Assembly: GCA_009783395.1 (NCBI GenBank) | Contig: WRHA01000305.1 | Location: forward strand, 1 to 6,450 | Direction: 5' to 3' | Origin: Defluviitaleaceae bacterium | GTDB lineage: Bacteria; Bacillota; Clostridia; Lachnospirales; WQUN01 | Length of the DNA stretch: 6,450 nucleotides | Part shown: positions 4,916 through 6,450 of the stretch, one piece after another | Layout of the letters: each line of letters opens with the position of its first letter | How positions within the stretch are numbered: position 1 is the stretch's first letter | The notes under the pieces: model-generated | Told to the model about the DNA's origin: nothing | The model's input: only the letters and a program-made list of their open reading frames with translations | The model's database searches: none | Program-made: the position numbers and the translations under genes

Positions 4916-6450
4916 TTATCCGTACAACGAACCGTAGCTTTCACATGCACGGTAATCGGCGGCTTCTGCGTTTTCTGTGCCGAAGGCGGCCCATGCGTGG
5001 GGGCGGAAGATTTTTTCGGCGGGGACATTGTGCATGGAAACCGGGATGCGCAACATGCTTGCGAGGGTGAGAAGCTTGTCGCCGACTTCGCCGTACACGG
5101 TTACGCCGTGGTTCGCTCCCCAGTTTGCCATTACGTCGTACACGTTTTTAAACGCGCCTTCGTCGGTTAAGTTTGGCGCAAACCATGTTGTCGGCCAGGT
5201 TGGGTCTGTGCGGCTGTCCAGTGCGGCGTGAGTTTTTTCGTCGAGCAAAACGGTTTTGCCTTCGGCAATTTGCAAAACCGGACCGATGGTATCAATGTAA
5301 TTTACACGCAGTAATGTCACCGGCATTTCTGCGATATTTTTAAAATGGCTGGAATAGCCGCCGCCGCGAAAATATTCGTAGTCGGCACGACACCAATCGG
5401 TTGCGGCCAGGCACGCCGAGATGTCTCCGTGGTTCATTTCCCACCACGGTTTCATCAAACCTTCGCCGTTTTCGCCGCGTGCCGCGCCTGTGCCGTCGAG
5501 TGAGGTCGCGCCGGAGTTTATCAGATGAATGAGTCCGCCACTTGCTTCGGGCTTTTTGCCGCTTACGCGCTCGATTGCCTCCGCGCTCCAGTAGGTGCGT
5601 ACGTCGTGGAAGCAGGGCGCAGTGTCGGAAACAAGTTTGCCGAAAAGCATCGCGACGCCGTTAAGCACGTCGTTTTCTGTGGCGAATGCGGTTGGCTCTT
5701 TCGCGCCGTTCCAGTCGAAGGTAGAGGCCAAAATCGCTTCGGTGAAGTCGGCGTTCGGCAGCCAGTCCGTCCAGTTGCGTTGCCCCTGAAAACCGCCCGC
5801 AACCGCGTTTTTCCCCAAAGCCTCTTCGTGCCAGCCCAGTTCGCCGAGCTTGGGGTTTCCGAACAAAATATCTTTTACGATAACCGTCATTTTTGCAACA
5901 AACGCCCAATCCTCCTCGGGCGGCACGGTTTTGGATTTTTTCACAACATCGGAAAAATTTTTCCCGGCGTTTTTGTCAAAACCTTCTTTGCAATTGGCTC
6001 TGACCCATGCGAGTGCTTTTTCAAATTCGTCGGCATCGAAAATCTCCAATTTCATTCGGCGCAAGATTTCCGTCATATCAACCCATTCCGCACGAATGCC
6101 TAAAAATTTTTGCAAAAAGCTCTCGTTGCAATAGCTTCCCGCAATGCCCATCGAAACCGCGCCGATGTTTACATATGATTTATTGCGCATCCAGCCTACC
6201 AAGACAGCGCATTTTGCAAAATTCAGGATTTTTTCCGAAACATCGGCGGGGATCGAATTGTCGTCCAAATCCTGAACATCTCGCCCGTAAATTGAAAATG
6301 CAGGCAACCCTTTTTGCGCATACGCCGACATTACCGCCGCCAGATAAACCGCGCCGGGTCGCTGGGTTCCGTTAAATCCCCAAACGGCTTTAATTGTGGC
6401 GGGATTCATGTCAAACGTCTCCGAGCCATAGCACCAACAAGGCGTAACCG
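4916..6450 (-). CDS. fucI: L-fucose isomerase, 5' partial
   Basis: Ketol isomerase interconverting L-fucose and L-fuculose (also D-arabinose and D-ribulose in known enzymes), the first cytoplasmic step of fucose catabolism; the family needs Mn2+. The frame is open to the right edge and 510 residues are readable. Compared with the 591-residue E. coli enzyme about 78 N-terminal residues are missing. The readable part opens with TPCWCYGSET, then VWGFNGTQRPGAVYLAA. Family blocks follow in order: SMGIAGS, GFQGQRNWTDWLPN, ATEND, HDVRTYWS, HLINSG, EYFRGGGYSS, GPVLQIAEG, PTWPTTWFAP, NWGANHG, and the end DYRACESYGSLYG. Numbered from Met at 6409, the metal ligands are Glu245, Asp269 and His434, equivalent to E. 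coli E337, D361 and H528, with 24 residues between the first two as there. No frameshift or missing key residue is seen. No other fucose gene is in view and no terminator follows the stop, so read-through into the small gene is possible. Confidence 0.97.
   Translation of the reverse strand, partial: VTPCWCYGSETFDMNPATIKAVWGFNGTQRPGAVYLAAVMSAYAQKGLPAFSIYGRDVQDLDDNSIPADVSEKILNFAKCAVLVGWMRNKSYVNIGAVSMGIAGSYCNESFLQKFLGIRAEWVDMTEILRRMKLEIFDADEFEKALAWVRANCKEGFDKNAGKNFSDVVKKSKTVPPEEDWAFVAKMTVIVKDILFGNPKLGELGWHEEALGKNAVAGGFQGQRNWTDWLPNADFTEAILASTFDWNGAKEPTAFATENDVLNGVAMLFGKLVSDTAPCFHDVRTYWSAEAIERVSGKKPEASGGLIHLINSGATSLDGTGAARGENGEGLMKPWWEMNHGDISACLAATDWCRADYEYFRGGGYSSHFKNIAEMPVTLLRVNYIDTIGPVLQIAEGKTVLLDEKTHAALDSRTDPTWPTTWFAPNLTDEGAFKNVYDVMANWGANHGVTVYGEVGDKLLTLASMLRIPVSMHNVPAEKIFRPHAWAAFGTENAEAADYRACESYGSLYG

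Noticed and set aside
4828..5028. Extension of the small gene to a 125-residue protein starting at 5028
   Set aside because: The added part reads fucI out of frame and the direct repeats (QIQRKQIQQANS-like), and has no supporting ribosome binding site.
5245..5280. Alternating GCAAAAC/GTTTTGC inverted repeats with an internal GCCTTCGGC hairpin in fucI
   Set aside because: It lies deep in a conserved coding block (GPVLQIAEGKTVLLDEK) and is explained by the amino acid sequence; no T run or gene boundary is nearby.
5951..5964. Perfect 14-bp palindrome GGAAAAATTTTTCC within fucI
   Set aside because: Low-complexity A/T sequence coding GKNFS; no promoter, gene boundary or second copy makes it look like an operator.

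Overview
The window is about 6.4 kb of bacterial chromosome-like DNA of moderate GC. It is almost entirely coding, and the only gap between genes is about 90 bp. It holds five protein genes in two convergent blocks. No rRNA, tRNA, CRISPR array, transposase or integrase is visible. The host is most likely a Bacillota (Clostridia-like) bacterium. This rests on purine-rich ribosome binding sites, a BmrC/BmrD (LmrC/LmrD)-style exporter pair, tight ATGA overlaps and the style of an inserted repeat. It is an inference with no marker gene behind it.

Plus-strand block (1 to 4671): three genes joined by two four-base ATGA overlaps, so almost certainly one translationally coupled operon. The first, cut by the left edge, is the degenerate-site half of a heterodimeric ABC exporter: it has Asp for the catalytic Glu and Gln for the switch His. 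The second is its partner, with an intact Walker B Glu and switch His but an altered signature motif (ISAGQ). Together they should form one canonical and one degenerate ATP site. The third encodes a membrane-anchored protein with two DUF4340-like segments, which would sit outside the membrane. DUF4340 proteins are usually linked to GldA/GldFG-type ABC-2 systems, so coupling to a type IV exporter pair is the most interesting association here.

The second exporter gene carries an in-frame insertion of about 35 codons in the linker between its membrane and nucleotide-binding domains. The insertion is built from a perfect 14-bp-arm palindrome, a second hairpin and a related inverted end, and looks like a small dispersed repeat absorbed into the coding sequence.

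Minus-strand block (4651 to 6450): the 3' five-sixths of an L-fucose isomerase gene (fucI) runs in from the right edge with all three metal ligands visible. After an 88-bp gap comes a 58-codon gene of unknown function. The gap holds a plausible sigma-70-type promoter and three copies of a 12-nt direct repeat ahead of a good ribosome binding site.

The two blocks overlap tail to tail by 21 bp (4651 to 4671). Close by, inside the end of the DUF4340 gene, lies a strong GC-rich inverted repeat (4591 to 4638) with an alternative pairing partner. It may serve as a 3' boundary for one or both transcripts. The two blocks show no evident functional link.
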